A stretch of DNA of 64,000 nucleotides from Vibrio litoralis DSM 17657 (GCF_000426765.1 NZ_KE384568.1:81738-145737), one strand, 5' to 3'. Numbered from the stretch's first letter, positions 28,161 through 37,520 are shown. Made by a program: numbers and translations. Notes: generated by a model not told the origin, from the sequence alone.

Positions 28161-28925
28161 CTATGCGCAAACAAACTCCGTCACCTTCTGACAAAACAAC
28201 TCATGCTCAGTCATAAATGGCGCATGTGACGACGACTGAAAAATATAGCTTTCACTATTCGGTGCATGCTCACTCACTAAATCCGCCACTTTCTTAGGTA
28301 CTAGTCCATCTAAGCGACCATACAAGCGCAGCATTGGCACTTGAATATCCGATAATGCGGGGCGTAAATCGACAGTTGCCAAAATACCTAACCCAATAGC
28401 TAGCGCTTCAGGGTTGGGCATTGGACGTGAAAAGACCTGCTTTTTAATCGCTTTGACATCTTGCCTTGCCGATGGACTACCCAAAGCTTGCAAGGTCATA
28501 AAGCCTTCGATGGTGAGCTTAAAGTTATTAGTCAGTTGTTCGGTAAAATCAGTCAGCACTTTAGGCATAATGCCACGCCAACCTTTTTCGGCGGCAAACT
28601 TTGGTGAACTAGCCAGCGTGATCAACTTATCGACTCGCTCAGGATGCTTTACTGCGATATTGGTTGCGACCAAACCACCAAGAGACCAACCAAGATAGAC
28701 TGCAGTTTCCGGCGCTTGAGCTAATACTTGGCGGCAAATATCATCAAGATCATCAGCGCTTGCTTGATGGCTGAGCCCATAACCGGGTAAATCAACGCTA
28801 TGCACGCGAAATTGTACCGATAACGCATCGATCGTTTGTTGCCATACCGCGCCATTCATTCCCCATCCATGAATAAGAACGACATCTTGTCCTTCACCTT
28901 GCGATTGCCAATGCAGTTGTGTCAT
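28161..28925 (-). CDS. bioH: Pimeloyl-ACP methyl ester carboxylesterase
   Basis: BioH removes the methyl group from pimeloyl-ACP methyl ester, ending the disguised fatty-acid route to the biotin precursor. This 254-residue alpha/beta hydrolase has the oxyanion HGWGMNG (about 20-26), nucleophile elbow GWSLGG (serine at about 81), acid DG in YGRLDGLVP (about 206) and catalytic histidine in SSSHAPF (about 234). It is divergent from gntX, the normal arrangement in enteric bacteria and vibrios. Confidence 0.94.
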   Translation of the reverse strand: MTQLHWQSQGEGQDVVLIHGWGMNGAVWQQTIDALSVQFRVHSVDLPGYGLSHQASADDLDDICRQVLAQAPETAVYLGWSLGGLVATNIAVKHPERVDKLITLASSPKFAAEKGWRGIMPKVLTDFTEQLTNNFKLTIEGFMTLQALGSPSARQDVKAIKKQVFSRPMPNPEALAIGLGILATVDLRPALSDIQVPMLRLYGRLDGLVPKKVADLVSEHAPNSESYIFQSSSHAPFMTEHELFCQKVTEFVCA

Positions 28926-29025
28926 TGCCTTTTCCTACTAATTTCATACCTAGTCGATACTGTTCTGGTTGATGATGACATCATTGATTCACTTTTTCAT
29001 TTTTTACTTAAATAAAAGGCTCTCA

Positions 29026-29745
29026 ATGAAATTACTCGAACGCATAAAACGCAGCTTACCTCGTCAATGTCATTTATGTCGCTTAACCATCACACCACAA
29101 GATGCACATCCATTCCATAACCTGTGGTGCCAACATTGTGTTGAACGTTTTATCGATATCACTCCTCGCTGCCAACGCTGCGGCTTGAAGACCGTTACTC
29201 GAGTAGAACAATGTGGCCAATGTTTGTCGCAACCACCCAAATGGGATCGCTTATATTGTATTAATGACTATCAAGCGCCATTAAAAGGTTACATTCAAAA
29301 GTTAAAATATCGTCGTCAATTCTGGTTAGCCAGCGATCTTGCCTTGTTACTTGCGCCTATTATCACTGAACCTTGTCATGAATTAATTCCCGTACCACTA
29401 CATTGGCGTAGGCAGTGGTCACGCGGTTTTAATCAAAGCGCTGAACTCGCTCAACAACTCGCCAGCCATTGGAAAAAAGATCAGTTCAATTGCCAAGTAA
29501 ACCATGGTGTTTTTCGCCGAGTTAAAGCCACTCCACAGCAAAAAGGATTAACGAAAATTGAGCGTAGACGTAATACCAAGCGTGCCTTTCAACTAAGAAA
29601 TACGCCTCTCACACAATATGTGGCACTGGTTGATGATGTGGTCACGACAGGCAGTACTTTAGATCCTTTATGTGTATTACTGAGAAAAGCAGGCGTGAAA
29701 CGGATTGATGTGTACTGCTTATCGCGCACCCCCACACCGAATTAA
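29026..29745 (+). CDS. gntX: ComF/GntX family phosphoribosyltransferase-like protein
   Basis: This 239-residue protein joins an N-terminal zinc region with cysteine pairs (CHLC about 18, CQRC about 46, CGQC about 61) to a C-terminal phosphoribosyltransferase fold whose PRPP loop is VALVDDVVTTGST (about 199-211). The family includes ComF of competence systems and GntX, needed with NfuA-linked functions in some bacteria; Vibrio relatives have been tied to DNA uptake. An earlier ATG gives an N-terminal extension, but AAAGG seven bases before 29026 supports the shorter form. Confidence 0.88.
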   Translation: MKLLERIKRSLPRQCHLCRLTITPQDAHPFHNLWCQHCVERFIDITPRCQRCGLKTVTRVEQCGQCLSQPPKWDRLYCINDYQAPLKGYIQKLKYRRQFWLASDLALLLAPIITEPCHELIPVPLHWRRQWSRGFNQSAELAQQLASHWKKDQFNCQVNHGVFRRVKATPQQKGLTKIERRRNTKRAFQLRNTPLTQYVALVDDVVTTGSTLDPLCVLLRKAGVKRIDVYCLSRTPTPN

Positions 29746-29752
29746 GGTGGCT

Positions 29753-29803
29753 TATACCCAAAGAAATTGGAGTTGCAGTGAGGTGACAAGTACGAAGGGT
29801 ATA
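29753..29803. repeat. Short ERIC-type remnant
   Basis: TATACCCAAAGAAATTGGAG on the left and ACAAGTACGAAGGGTATA on the right are the two ends of the ERIC repeat known from vibrios and enterics; the middle of the roughly 127-bp element is missing. Confidence 0.75.
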
Positions 29804-29900
29804 GATCAAGTTTGTTGAAATTATCAGTAAATAGGTTTGATCCATACAGTAAGAGGAGTAAAATAACCGAAAAGCCCACTAAAATAGTCAGGTATTAGTC

Positions 29901-30488
29901 GTGTCAGATACAATTACTATTACAGAAAGTGCTCAAGAGCATTTTGCAAAACTACTGGAACAACAAACGAATGAAACTCATATTCGAGTTTTTGTCGTAA
30001 ATCCTGGTACACCTAACGCAGAGTGTGGCGTATCTTACTGTCCACCTGAGTCGGTTGAAGCATCAGATACCATTTATGAGTTCAAAGGCTTCAATGCTTA
30101 CGTTGATGAATTGAGTTTACCGTTTTTAGAAGACGCTGAAATTGACTTTGTGACCGATAAAATGGGTTCACAACTCACGCTGAAAGCGCCAAATGCGAAA
30201 ATGCGTAAACTGGATGACGATGCTCCTCTTATGGCGCGCGTTGAGTATGCTATTCAAACCCAAGTTAACCCACAACTGGCAAGCCACGGCGGCCATGTTA
30301 GCCTAATCAGCATTTCTGATGACGGCGTTGCACTAGTTCAATTTGGTGGCGGTTGTAACGGTTGTTCAATGGTAGATGTCACGCTAAAAGAAGGCATCGA
30401 GAAGCAATTAGTCGATCAATTCGCAGGTGAGTTAACGGCAGTACGAGATTCAACAGAACACCAAGCGGGTGATCACTCGTATATGTAA
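29901..30488 (+). CDS. nfuA: Fe-S biogenesis protein NfuA
   Basis: NfuA carries a [4Fe-4S] cluster between two subunits and delivers it to client proteins, especially under oxidative stress or low iron. The 195 residues show a degenerate A-type scaffold domain ([11 protein letters not shown]) and a C-terminal Nfu domain with the cluster-binding CxxC in GGCNGCSM (about 152-155). The start is a GTG at 29901. A bidirectional terminator follows. Confidence 0.96.
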   Translation: MSDTITITESAQEHFAKLLEQQTNETHIRVFVVNPGTPNAECGVSYCPPESVEASDTIYEFKGFNAYVDELSLPFLEDAEIDFVTDKMGSQLTLKAPNAKMRKLDDDAPLMARVEYAIQTQVNPQLASHGGHVSLISISDDGVALVQFGGGCNGCSMVDVTLKEGIEKQLVDQFAGELTAVRDSTEHQAGDHSYM

Positions 30489-30542
30489 CTCAGGAACGAG
30501 GTTTCTAGGAAAAGAAAATTTCGTTTCGTTACTCTTCTATCT

Positions 30543-30580
30543 AAAAAGCCAGAGCGATAATCCATCGTTCTGGCTTTTTT
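30543..30580. terminator. Bidirectional terminator between nfuA and cysQ
   Basis: AAAAAGCCAGAGCGAT pairs with ATCGTTCTGGCTTTTTT around AATCC, with A and T tracts on both sides. Heptad remnants (GTTTCTAGGAAAAG at 30510, and ACTAGGGACCAGGAACTAG at 30627) lie on each side of it, so here both a normal terminator and repeats are present. Confidence 0.9.
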
Positions 30581-30644
30581 CTTTATCCAATTGTAAAACT
30601 CAGTCAGCTTTTTCTATAAGCGAAGCGTAACTAGGGACCAGGAA

Positions 30645-31475
30645 CTAGAAACCTTCTCTCAAAATACTATCCCAACCAATACTCTCATCACCCAACACAA
30701 TAAAGTTTGGATTTTCTAAAGTATCCCGCTCGTTGTATGACAAGGGCTCCAAGCGAGTGCTGAGAATTCGGCCACCCGCTTCTTCAACGATACATTGAGT
30801 TGCGGCAGTATCCCACTCGCCGGTGGGTCCTAAGCGAATATAACAATCTACCGCTCCTTCTGCCACCAAGCATGCTTTTAATGCGGCAGATCCTAATGGT
30901 ACTAATTCATAGTTGCGCGCAGGGGAAAGCTTTTCAGTAATACGATTGATATTTTGACGGCGGCTGATCGCAATGGCGATCGGCTGATCAGGTTGTTCAT
31001 GCTTTAAGGTATGAATACGTAAGCTATCATCCATTTCAGGGATCTTCCACGCGCCTTTACCTTGATAAGCAAAATAGGTCACGCCTGAAACGGGGGCATA
31101 CACCACCCCCATCACTGGCTGGTTATTTTCAATTAGTGCAATTACCGTCGCAAAATCACCGCTACGGGCAATAAACTCTTGAGTACCATCAAGCGGGTCA
31201 ACTAACCAATAACGATCCCATTGCGAGCGTTTTTTGAGACTAATATCGGCATCTTCTTCAGAAAGAATCGGGATAGTTGGAGTCAGATCAGCCAGCTGTT
31301 GCATAATGATTTTATGAGCGGCCAAATCAGCAGTGGTGACGGGTGTATCATCAGCTTTGGTAAATTCTTGATAGTCTTTATTTTGATAAATTTCTAAAAT
31401 ACGCTGACCCGCTTCACGAGCAATGCTGATCACCTGAGGAATAAGATGAGAGAGATCACTTTGCGTTGCAGCCAT
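30645..31475 (-). CDS. cysQ: 3'(2'),5'-bisphosphate nucleotidase CysQ
   Basis: CysQ removes the 3'-phosphate from PAP, a by-product of sulfate assimilation, and belongs to the magnesium-dependent inositol monophosphatase family. The 276 residues contain the metal motifs SEEDAD (about 70), DPLDGTQEF (about 92-100) and GEWDTAATQCIVEEAGG (about 220). It follows nudE by two bases and is at the downstream end of a unit that starts with the secretion genes. Confidence 0.93.
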   Translation of the reverse strand: MAATQSDLSHLIPQVISIAREAGQRILEIYQNKDYQEFTKADDTPVTTADLAAHKIIMQQLADLTPTIPILSEEDADISLKKRSQWDRYWLVDPLDGTQEFIARSGDFATVIALIENNQPVMGVVYAPVSGVTYFAYQGKGAWKIPEMDDSLRIHTLKHEQPDQPIAIAISRRQNINRITEKLSPARNYELVPLGSAALKACLVAEGAVDCYIRLGPTGEWDTAATQCIVEEAGGRILSTRLEPLSYNERDTLENPNFIVLGDESIGWDSILREGF

Positions 31476-31477
31476 AG

Positions 31478-32047
31478 TTAGCCTTCCTTATTTGTATCAC
31501 TTGGAGAAATTACACGTAATGCCAACATTAAAGCCGTAATACTGCGAGCTTCGCAAAAATCCAGGTGCGTCAGTAATTCTTCAGCTTGTTGTAGCGGCCA
31601 ACGGATCACTTCTAACTCTTCTGGCTCATCACCTTGTAGACGTTCCGGATATAAACCAGTGGCGAGAAATAGCGTCATTTGACTAGAAAAATAGGATGGT
31701 GCTAAAACGACTTGCTTAAGTGGCACAAATTTATCGGCGCCCATACCAATTTCTTCTTTCAATTCACGGTTAGCGGCTTGCTCTGGCGTTTCTCCCGGAT
31801 CGATTAATCCTTTAGGAAAACCGAGTTCATAACGCTCCGTTCCCGCGGCATATTCTCGAATCAGTAATAAATCGCCTTCTGCGGTTACTGGCACTGTCAT
31901 TACGCTGCCACGATTACTTGGTTTCATACGTTCGTAAGTACGTTCTTCACCGTTTGAGAAACGAAGCTCTAAAGATTCAATAGCGAATAAACGAGATTGT
32001 GCCACCACTGAGCTTGATAAGATCTCTGGCTTTTTATGTTTTGTCAC
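31478..32047 (-). CDS. nudE: ADP compounds hydrolase NudE
   Basis: NudE hydrolyses ADP-ribose, Ap3A and NADH to AMP products. The 189 residues have an intact Nudix box (GETPEQAANRELKEEIG, about 91-107, pattern Gx5Ex7REUxEExGU). The pair nudE-cysQ directly behind gspN is the order in other vibrios, and the short gaps (36 and 2 bp) suggest read-through from the secretion operon. Confidence 0.93.
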   Translation of the reverse strand: MTKHKKPEILSSSVVAQSRLFAIESLELRFSNGEERTYERMKPSNRGSVMTVPVTAEGDLLLIREYAAGTERYELGFPKGLIDPGETPEQAANRELKEEIGMGADKFVPLKQVVLAPSYFSSQMTLFLATGLYPERLQGDEPEELEVIRWPLQQAEELLTHLDFCEARSITALMLALRVISPSDTNKEG

Positions 32048-32083
32048 TTCGTCTCTCCTTTCACCGCTCTACTGGGTTAACCG

Positions 32084-32842
32084 CTATAATTTTCCGGCAA
32101 AGCTAAATTGATAGCGGCCTTGTGCATTCGGTTCGCCTAACCATTTTAGTTGCTCTGCCATTGATGATGGGAATTCAGCCCCCGGCTTAAACCATGCCAG
32201 CGACTCATAACGAGCTTGTTCATTTAAGCTCGCTTTAAACTCACTCATCACTTGCGAATTGTTTTGCTTACCCAACACTTCAATATTTTGTGCCTGACAA
32301 GTGATGTCTGCTATCACCGGGCCGGGCGTTAATTGACCAATCGGTGAAACAATATCACTGCCCGTCCAAGCAACACTACCTTTAGCTTCTTCACACCATG
32401 GTTGCGCATACTTTAATGAGGTTAACGATAACTCTAGTCGGCCTTTTAATTCAACCGGTACTTGAGTCGGTACATAGGACATAACTTGTTGTATTGGCAA
32501 TGAGGCGAGAACATTGTTGGCATAAAGACCAGAAAAACCAACGCCAACAAAACCTTTTCCATCCAGTTTCATACTACTGCCACGGCCAAAGCGAACTTGA
32601 TATTCCAGCTTAGCAGTCAATAGTTTACTGGCTTGAAAATCCCAAGATAGACTACCGTATGACTGACGGTTCACTTTAAGTTGCTGAACTTGTCCTTGCC
32701 AAATCGTGCCGCTGATTCCGGTTACTTCTACCCCACGCTGGGTAGGCAACTGAGCGTACACCCAAGATGCAGGAATATGTGCCACTAAACTTGCAATCAG
32801 CATCAATACAAAAACTAGCAGATACCATTTCATACTTTTCAC
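32084..32842 (-). CDS. gspN: Type II secretion system protein N
   Basis: GspN (EpsN) is the last gene of the secretion operon; it is a bitopic inner-membrane protein with a periplasmic domain and is not strictly needed in several systems. The 252 residues have one membrane segment (about 5-25) and a periplasmic part with the TQRGVEVTGISGTIWQGQVQ motif that recalls AsmA-like and lipid-transfer folds. Starts 36 bp after gspM. Confidence 0.9.
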   Translation of the reverse strand: MKSMKWYLLVFVLMLIASLVAHIPASWVYAQLPTQRGVEVTGISGTIWQGQVQQLKVNRQSYGSLSWDFQASKLLTAKLEYQVRFGRGSSMKLDGKGFVGVGFSGLYANNVLASLPIQQVMSYVPTQVPVELKGRLELSLTSLKYAQPWCEEAKGSVAWTGSDIVSPIGQLTPGPVIADITCQAQNIEVLGKQNNSQVMSEFKASLNEQARYESLAWFKPGAEFPSSMAEQLKWLGEPNAQGRYQFSFAGKL

Positions 32843-32878
32843 AAATCTAATCCTTTCACAAACCTATCGCTAAAACGG

Positions 32879-33388
32879 CTAACCACGCTGAAATTGTAAG
32901 CGGTTAACTTCAACCATACCGGCTTTATCGGCACGATTAATATCCAAGAACAACACTTGCAGACCATATTGATCGCGCAACTGAGCTAACCAATTGATTA
33001 AAGTGTTAAATGGCACAGGTTGAATCCACACTTGCAACATATCATCACGCGGTTGCATACGGATCAACTCTACATTAAAACGACTGGCGGTCGATGACAC
33101 CACTTGGTTTAACGGTTGGCTACGCTGCACACCTTTGCTGCCAGTTTGTGCACGTAAGCTCACTATACTATCGGCTGATTGCGTCACCCAACTCAAAAGC
33201 TGTTTTTCACTATTTAGACGTATTTGAGCTTGTTCTGTACGAGCACTTAATGGTTGTAAGATACCCCAGTAAAGAAAGCCTACTGCAAATAACCCGCCGC
33301 AGACTAATACTAGTCGTTGCTCTCTAGCAGAAATACTGTGCCACCAGCGAAGCACTGGAGCCATAAGAGCGGTTAATTTGTCATTCAT
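32879..33388 (-). CDS. gspM: Type II secretion system protein M
   Basis: GspM is a small bitopic inner-membrane protein that binds GspL and anchors the cytoplasmic ATPase platform. The 169 residues have a membrane segment at about 25-43 (LVLVCGGLFAVGFLYWGIL) and a periplasmic ferredoxin-like domain. It overlaps the end of gspL by four bases (ATGA). Confidence 0.92.
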   Translation of the reverse strand: MNDKLTALMAPVLRWWHSISAREQRLVLVCGGLFAVGFLYWGILQPLSARTEQAQIRLNSEKQLLSWVTQSADSIVSLRAQTGSKGVQRSQPLNQVVSSTASRFNVELIRMQPRDDMLQVWIQPVPFNTLINWLAQLRDQYGLQVLFLDINRADKAGMVEVNRLQFQRG

Positions 33389-34773
33389 GAGCCACTCCCT
33401 TTATTTTTAATCACATAGCTGCCTTGCACTAGATCGCCATTTTTATTTAACTGGCCTTGGCTAACATCAAACTGTTTAGCCAACTCTACTCGCAATCGCT
33501 CAAAAGATTGGAAATCATCACTTTGGGCATTTAAGCGTATTTCTTGACGCGTTCCATCAAATTGCACGCTTTGTACCGTCACCGATTTAACGCTTTGTAA
33601 TGCCGGTGGCAACTTGGCCATCCAACCAAGTAGTGAGGCTGAATTACCTCCAGAACCTGATAAGGCATTTTCTTCATCTTGCATTAAACGTTTTAAATAG
33701 CTGACCGTTGGGATGCGTTGTCTATCAGGAAAAACCGTGCGAAAAATCCGTTCACTCTCCGCTCGATAAGCCTGAGTTTGCGCTTCAATTTGTTGAACTT
33801 GCACCGTTTGTTGCACCAGTAGCAATACCAATAAAATACTCGCCGCAATCGCCACCTTACGCCACACCCGCAAATGCTTAAGCCACGAAGATTGCGCTTT
33901 AAATGGCCCGGTTAATAAGTTGGCTTGTGATTGAATCGCTCCCTGCGCTAACGTCAGCATTGCCATCTCTTGCGGCGCAGTGACCCAGCGGCCCGGTAAA
34001 TCGGCATGTTGTTCAGGCAATTCGCTATAACTATAAATCGTGAAGTGTTCACCGGTCGCATGAACGTGCTCTAAAGCATCAACACTCGACTGTGCTTCGG
34101 CGACAATTTCTTCGCTCGATAACATCGCACTATCATCAGCATCACTATCTTGCGCTTCGTCCTCAGACTGATCGTTATCTTGCAGTAAGGTTTCAAAACT
34201 TAACGCATCACCATCGGGATCGAGCCAGCCTGATGCTAAAAATACGTCCAGCCAATCATCATCAACCGCCGCACCTTTAACATCACTTTTGCGCATTAAC
34301 CATTGGTTATTTATGTGCATTGCACTGATGTAGTTATCTTTTAATGGCAAGGCTAGGCAATCTGGCAGCACTTTTTTCAGCTCAATGCCATGCGACTTAA
34401 ACTCATCGACCCAATCAGCTAAATATTGCTGTTCAACCGTAGCAACAATTGCTTGATCACCTTGCTTTTTGATCACGCTAAAGTGCATACGCTCAATATC
34501 TTGCGTTAGCTCATCTTCCATTAAAAATGGCAGCATTGAGTGTAATTGACGCCCAGCACCCGATGGAATTTGAATCGGGGTAATTAATACATCACTACTT
34601 GGCAACAGAGCGATCACGCTACGTTGCGAGCTGTAATCCACCAAGTCACCTAGCTTTTCTCGACTAGATAGCTCACCTGAGGCGATCACTTCTTGTAAGC
34701 TTGGTGACCAAACTAACCAAGGTATTGGATCAGTTGGACTACTGCTCAGCTTGATTGTCAGAAACTCGTTCAC
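33385..34773 (-). CDS. gspL: Type II secretion system protein L
   Basis: GspL joins the ATPase GspE (through its actin-like cytoplasmic domain) to GspM and the pseudopilus machinery. The 462 residues contain the cytoplasmic domain (1-300), a membrane helix (about 311-330, VAIAASILLVLLLVQQTVQ) and a periplasmic ferredoxin-like domain. Residues about 195-225 are strongly acidic (D, E and S rich), a low-complexity linker. It overlaps gspK by 35 bp in another frame. Confidence 0.94.
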   Translation of the reverse strand: MNEFLTIKLSSSPTDPIPWLVWSPSLQEVIASGELSSREKLGDLVDYSSQRSVIALLPSSDVLITPIQIPSGAGRQLHSMLPFLMEDELTQDIERMHFSVIKKQGDQAIVATVEQQYLADWVDEFKSHGIELKKVLPDCLALPLKDNYISAMHINNQWLMRKSDVKGAAVDDDWLDVFLASGWLDPDGDALSFETLLQDNDQSEDEAQDSDADDSAMLSSEEIVAEAQSSVDALEHVHATGEHFTIYSYSELPEQHADLPGRWVTAPQEMAMLTLAQGAIQSQANLLTGPFKAQSSWLKHLRVWRKVAIAASILLVLLLVQQTVQVQQIEAQTQAYRAESERIFRTVFPDRQRIPTVSYLKRLMQDEENALSGSGGNSASLLGWMAKLPPALQSVKSVTVQSVQFDGTRQEIRLNAQSDDFQSFERLRVELAKQFDVSQGQLNKNGDLVQGSYVIKNKGSGS

Positions 34774-35812
34774 TGATCCCTCCGAAACGACGACGTATCA
34801 CTTGTGTCGTTTTTTTATCTGAACTGTAGATTAGACTACGCAGCCTAACCCTTGAATCTTCTACTTTAATTTGTGCATCTAACTCAAAATATTGGCTAGT
34901 CACCGCTAAAAATGGACTCGCTTCACTAGTAATATTGGCGGGTACTCGGGTAATTTGTGGTTCATTTAAGAAGGTTTCCACATCTTGCCAGCCATCATGC
35001 GGTCGATTTTCAATTAATTGCTGCGCGTCACTTAAGCTCAATGACGGTTGAAACATCCCAGCTAACAACAAGGCTTGCTCAGGCTTTAACGTATTTACAT
35101 TGATGTACATGTCAGTAGTTGGTAGTGCGCAAGCCACTTGATTTAAAACCGCCATCGCAGGAGCCGTCACTTGATTCACCGCTCTTAATTCACTGCTATC
35201 GGCAATTAAGCCATCTGGCGCGTCATAGCTAGGTTGAAACCCTTCATAGGTGGCACTTTCTACCCCACTTTGAGTGTTCACTTGGCTATCACTATCAACA
35301 TACTCTTTAATCGAATCAGCGATCACTTCCGCCTGGTAGTTATCAATACCTGCTTCTTGCAGCATATAAGCCAATGCTTTTAATAAATAAGGCCGCTCGG
35401 GCGTATTGGCTGCCGGTAATGCCGCCAGTGCATTGACATTAAAGCACGCTTGTTTATCGATAATGCTACCGACTGCATCGCCATTTTCTAACGGGTATTG
35501 AGTACCTTCAATCGCCCATGCTTGGCTTAAGTTAATATTATCGTCGCTGTCTTTATAGCTTTCTTCGATAGCGACTTGAGCCAGTGCTTCGACTCCCATG
35601 CTATACCAGTAAGCTTGTTGGTGATTTAATAAATTACTAGCACGATAAAATTGGGTCGACATTCGTTCTGTCATAGTCGCGGCTATTGCCACCAGCACCG
35701 CCACCAGTAATAACACAAATATAAGCGCCACACCTTGCTGACGTTTGATTGTGCGAAATGAACCTCGGCCAATTGAGCCATGAACAAATGAACTACGAGA
35801 AGAATTAAGCAT
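34739..35812 (-). CDS. gspK: Type II secretion minor pseudopilin GspK
   Basis: GspK caps the pseudopilus tip together with GspI and GspJ. The 357 residues have a prepilin leader of 27 residues ending RQQG, then the hydrophobic helix VALIFVLLLVAVLVAIAAT with glycine at -1; as usual for GspK the fifth residue after cleavage is not glutamate (family-specific). The large insert domain (about 120-300) is the known alpha domain. It overlaps gspJ by one base. Confidence 0.94.
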   Translation of the reverse strand: MLNSSRSSFVHGSIGRGSFRTIKRQQGVALIFVLLLVAVLVAIAATMTERMSTQFYRASNLLNHQQAYWYSMGVEALAQVAIEESYKDSDDNINLSQAWAIEGTQYPLENGDAVGSIIDKQACFNVNALAALPAANTPERPYLLKALAYMLQEAGIDNYQAEVIADSIKEYVDSDSQVNTQSGVESATYEGFQPSYDAPDGLIADSSELRAVNQVTAPAMAVLNQVACALPTTDMYINVNTLKPEQALLLAGMFQPSLSLSDAQQLIENRPHDGWQDVETFLNEPQITRVPANITSEASPFLAVTSQYFELDAQIKVEDSRVRLRSLIYSSDKKTTQVIRRRFGGISERVSDNQAEQ

Positions 35813-36522
35813 TATTGCGTGATCTCCCCATTCAAATCACTTTTTGCCACCGACTGACCTTGCGCGATTAAATACACTCGTCGGATCTTAGCGTAATCTT
35901 TTAATTCCAGAGTGACTTCCACCGCTTGCGGCAGTTTATCTTCCACTGGCCATGCATCTTGCCACTTATCATTATCACCATCGTAAAAACGAAAATCGAG
36001 ACTAGTTACTTGATCTAATAATGATTTATGTAGCGGCTCTTGTCCTTCAGGCGTATCAGGATAACGCCACCACACTCGCTCTAATTGATCATCGACAACT
36101 CGATAACCGACCTTAACAATCTCCCCTCTAGGGAAAGCTTGCTGAGGGTTTTGCCACCCCAAACGAGTAAATAAGATGCCGTGTGATTGCGAATCGAGTA
36201 AATACTCATCGCTATACAGCACTCGATTACCCGTGGCATTAGCTCGACCTTTAAATGAACGAGCTACCATCTGGCGGAAATCGCTGTCCATAATAATCAT
36301 CGCTCGTTGCATCTCTTGCAGACGTGCGGTTTTCTCCGCCGACAGTTGATTACTACGTTGAACCTGATTCACCACTTGATAGGCCGCAATGCTCAGACTG
36401 GCAAATACCATGATGGCGACCATCACTTCTATCAGGGTAAAACCTTTGCTTAAGGCTTTTCGGCTTGAAGTTTTACGGCTTAACTCTTTCTTACGGTTTA
36501 ACCCTTTTTTACGGTTTAACAT
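35812..36522 (-). CDS. gspJ: Type II secretion minor pseudopilin GspJ
   Basis: GspJ forms the pseudopilus tip complex with GspI and GspK. The prepilin peptidase site is SKG before FTLIEVMVAIMVF, but the leader is 27 residues long instead of the usual 6-10: it is built from repeats of a six-residue unit (LNRKKG, LNRKKE, LSRKTS), coded by an 18-base tandem repeat. A shorter form starting inside the leader is not possible, as no later start codon precedes the cleavage site. 236 residues in all. Confidence 0.93.
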   Translation of the reverse strand: MLNRKKGLNRKKELSRKTSSRKALSKGFTLIEVMVAIMVFASLSIAAYQVVNQVQRSNQLSAEKTARLQEMQRAMIIMDSDFRQMVARSFKGRANATGNRVLYSDEYLLDSQSHGILFTRLGWQNPQQAFPRGEIVKVGYRVVDDQLERVWWRYPDTPEGQEPLHKSLLDQVTSLDFRFYDGDNDKWQDAWPVEDKLPQAVEVTLELKDYAKIRRVYLIAQGQSVAKSDLNGEITQ

Positions 36523-36874
36523 AGGTCCTCACCGTCATCAGAGTACTTTTACGTTGTGGGTCTAAAGAGACACTCACATCCACCGCTTTGATCAAATCTA
36601 GTCCTGTTTTAACCGGGGTTGCCGTCCAGTACCATGTTTGTCCACCAAACTCTTCTTCGCCCTTTTTAGTCGCAGTAAACGACTCAGACAAATGCACCAT
36701 TGCCAATTGATTATCCACCACCATACTGGCAAAGGTTTTTTCTTCTAAATAGCTTAGAGTGTTGATGTGTTGAGTGACCGCGCGAATCACACTAATCGCA
36801 GCAGTGGCGAATATCGCCAACGCAATCAAGACTTCCAATAAAGTCATGCCTAGAACCTGCTTACGACGACTCAT
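36509..36874 (-). CDS. gspI: Type II secretion minor pseudopilin GspI
   Basis: GspI is the core of the pseudopilus tip. After the leader MSRRKQVLG the cleaved form starts MTLLEVLIALAIFATAAIS with the conserved glutamate at +5. I placed the start at the second of two adjacent ATG codons (36874), behind GGAG; an upstream GTG would add five residues. About 121 residues; overlaps both gspH and gspJ ends by a few bases. Confidence 0.9.
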   Translation of the reverse strand: MSRRKQVLGMTLLEVLIALAIFATAAISVIRAVTQHINTLSYLEEKTFASMVVDNQLAMVHLSESFTATKKGEEEFGGQTWYWTATPVKTGLDLIKAVDVSVSLDPQRKSTLMTVRTYVKP

Positions 36875-37451
36875 CATCCACTCCATCACCGCTCATTCCT
36901 GGAGCCAATAGTTGCGCAACACCCTCTTCCGATACTTTGACTCGCCAGGTTTGCTCTGGCTTTTGATTCGACTGTGAAGTGAACATCAATAGAAAAGGCG
37001 TCACTTCGCCACTGGATAATACGTACACTTGTGGTGGCTTAGGCTTTTTATCGGCATCTTCAAATCGGTCTTCGTAAAAGTCTTCCTGCTTGAATAACCG
37101 ATCGTCATCGCCCCATGCTTCACTACCTAACTCAAAACTAAAGGTTAAATCTTCCGGCAATGGGATTTCAGTAAAATATTTACTGTCTTCTACCTTCTGC
37201 CAACCTTCTTCAGCTAATTGCATATAGGTATAAGTCGACTTTTTCTCATCGAAACGCAAACCATAATCTTGACCATTGAGGATCGCATCATCACTGAGCA
37301 ATTGCAGTCGTTGGAAAAAACGTGAGGCCTCTTCCTTTGCTTGGTCGTCATTACTCTGCGGCAAGGTTTGCACCACCGCTAACGCACTGAGTGACATTAA
37401 CACCACCACTAACAGTACTTCGAGTAAAGTAAAACCACGCTGACGCTGCAT
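36861..37451 (-). CDS. gspH: Type II secretion minor pseudopilin GspH
   Basis: GspH links the tip complex to the GspG shaft. The 196-residue precursor starts MQRQRG and is cleaved before FTLLEVLLVVVLMSLSALAV. The frame continues upstream through a heptad repeat into an EPGTRNQ-type tandem peptide, which is an accident of the repeat and not part of the protein. A 240-bp gap separates it from gspG, unusual inside this operon. Confidence 0.92.
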   Translation of the reverse strand: MQRQRGFTLLEVLLVVVLMSLSALAVVQTLPQSNDDQAKEEASRFFQRLQLLSDDAILNGQDYGLRFDEKKSTYTYMQLAEEGWQKVEDSKYFTEIPLPEDLTFSFELGSEAWGDDDRLFKQEDFYEDRFEDADKKPKPPQVYVLSSGEVTPFLLMFTSQSNQKPEQTWRVKVSEEGVAQLLAPGMSGDGVDDESS

Positions 37452-37464
37452 TGTGTTCCTTAGA

Positions 37465-37505
37465 TCTTGTTGCGGATTGCGAGAGCGCTCCGCTTCGTGA
37501 TGCGA
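37465..37505 (-). repeat. Heptad-family core upstream of gspH
   Basis: GCGAGAGCGCTCCGCTTCGTG followed by ATGCGAGTAAGAGC. The AGCGCTCCGCTTC core matches those at 16610 and 28120. Confidence 0.6.
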
Positions 37506-37520
37506 GTAAGAGCAAAGTCG

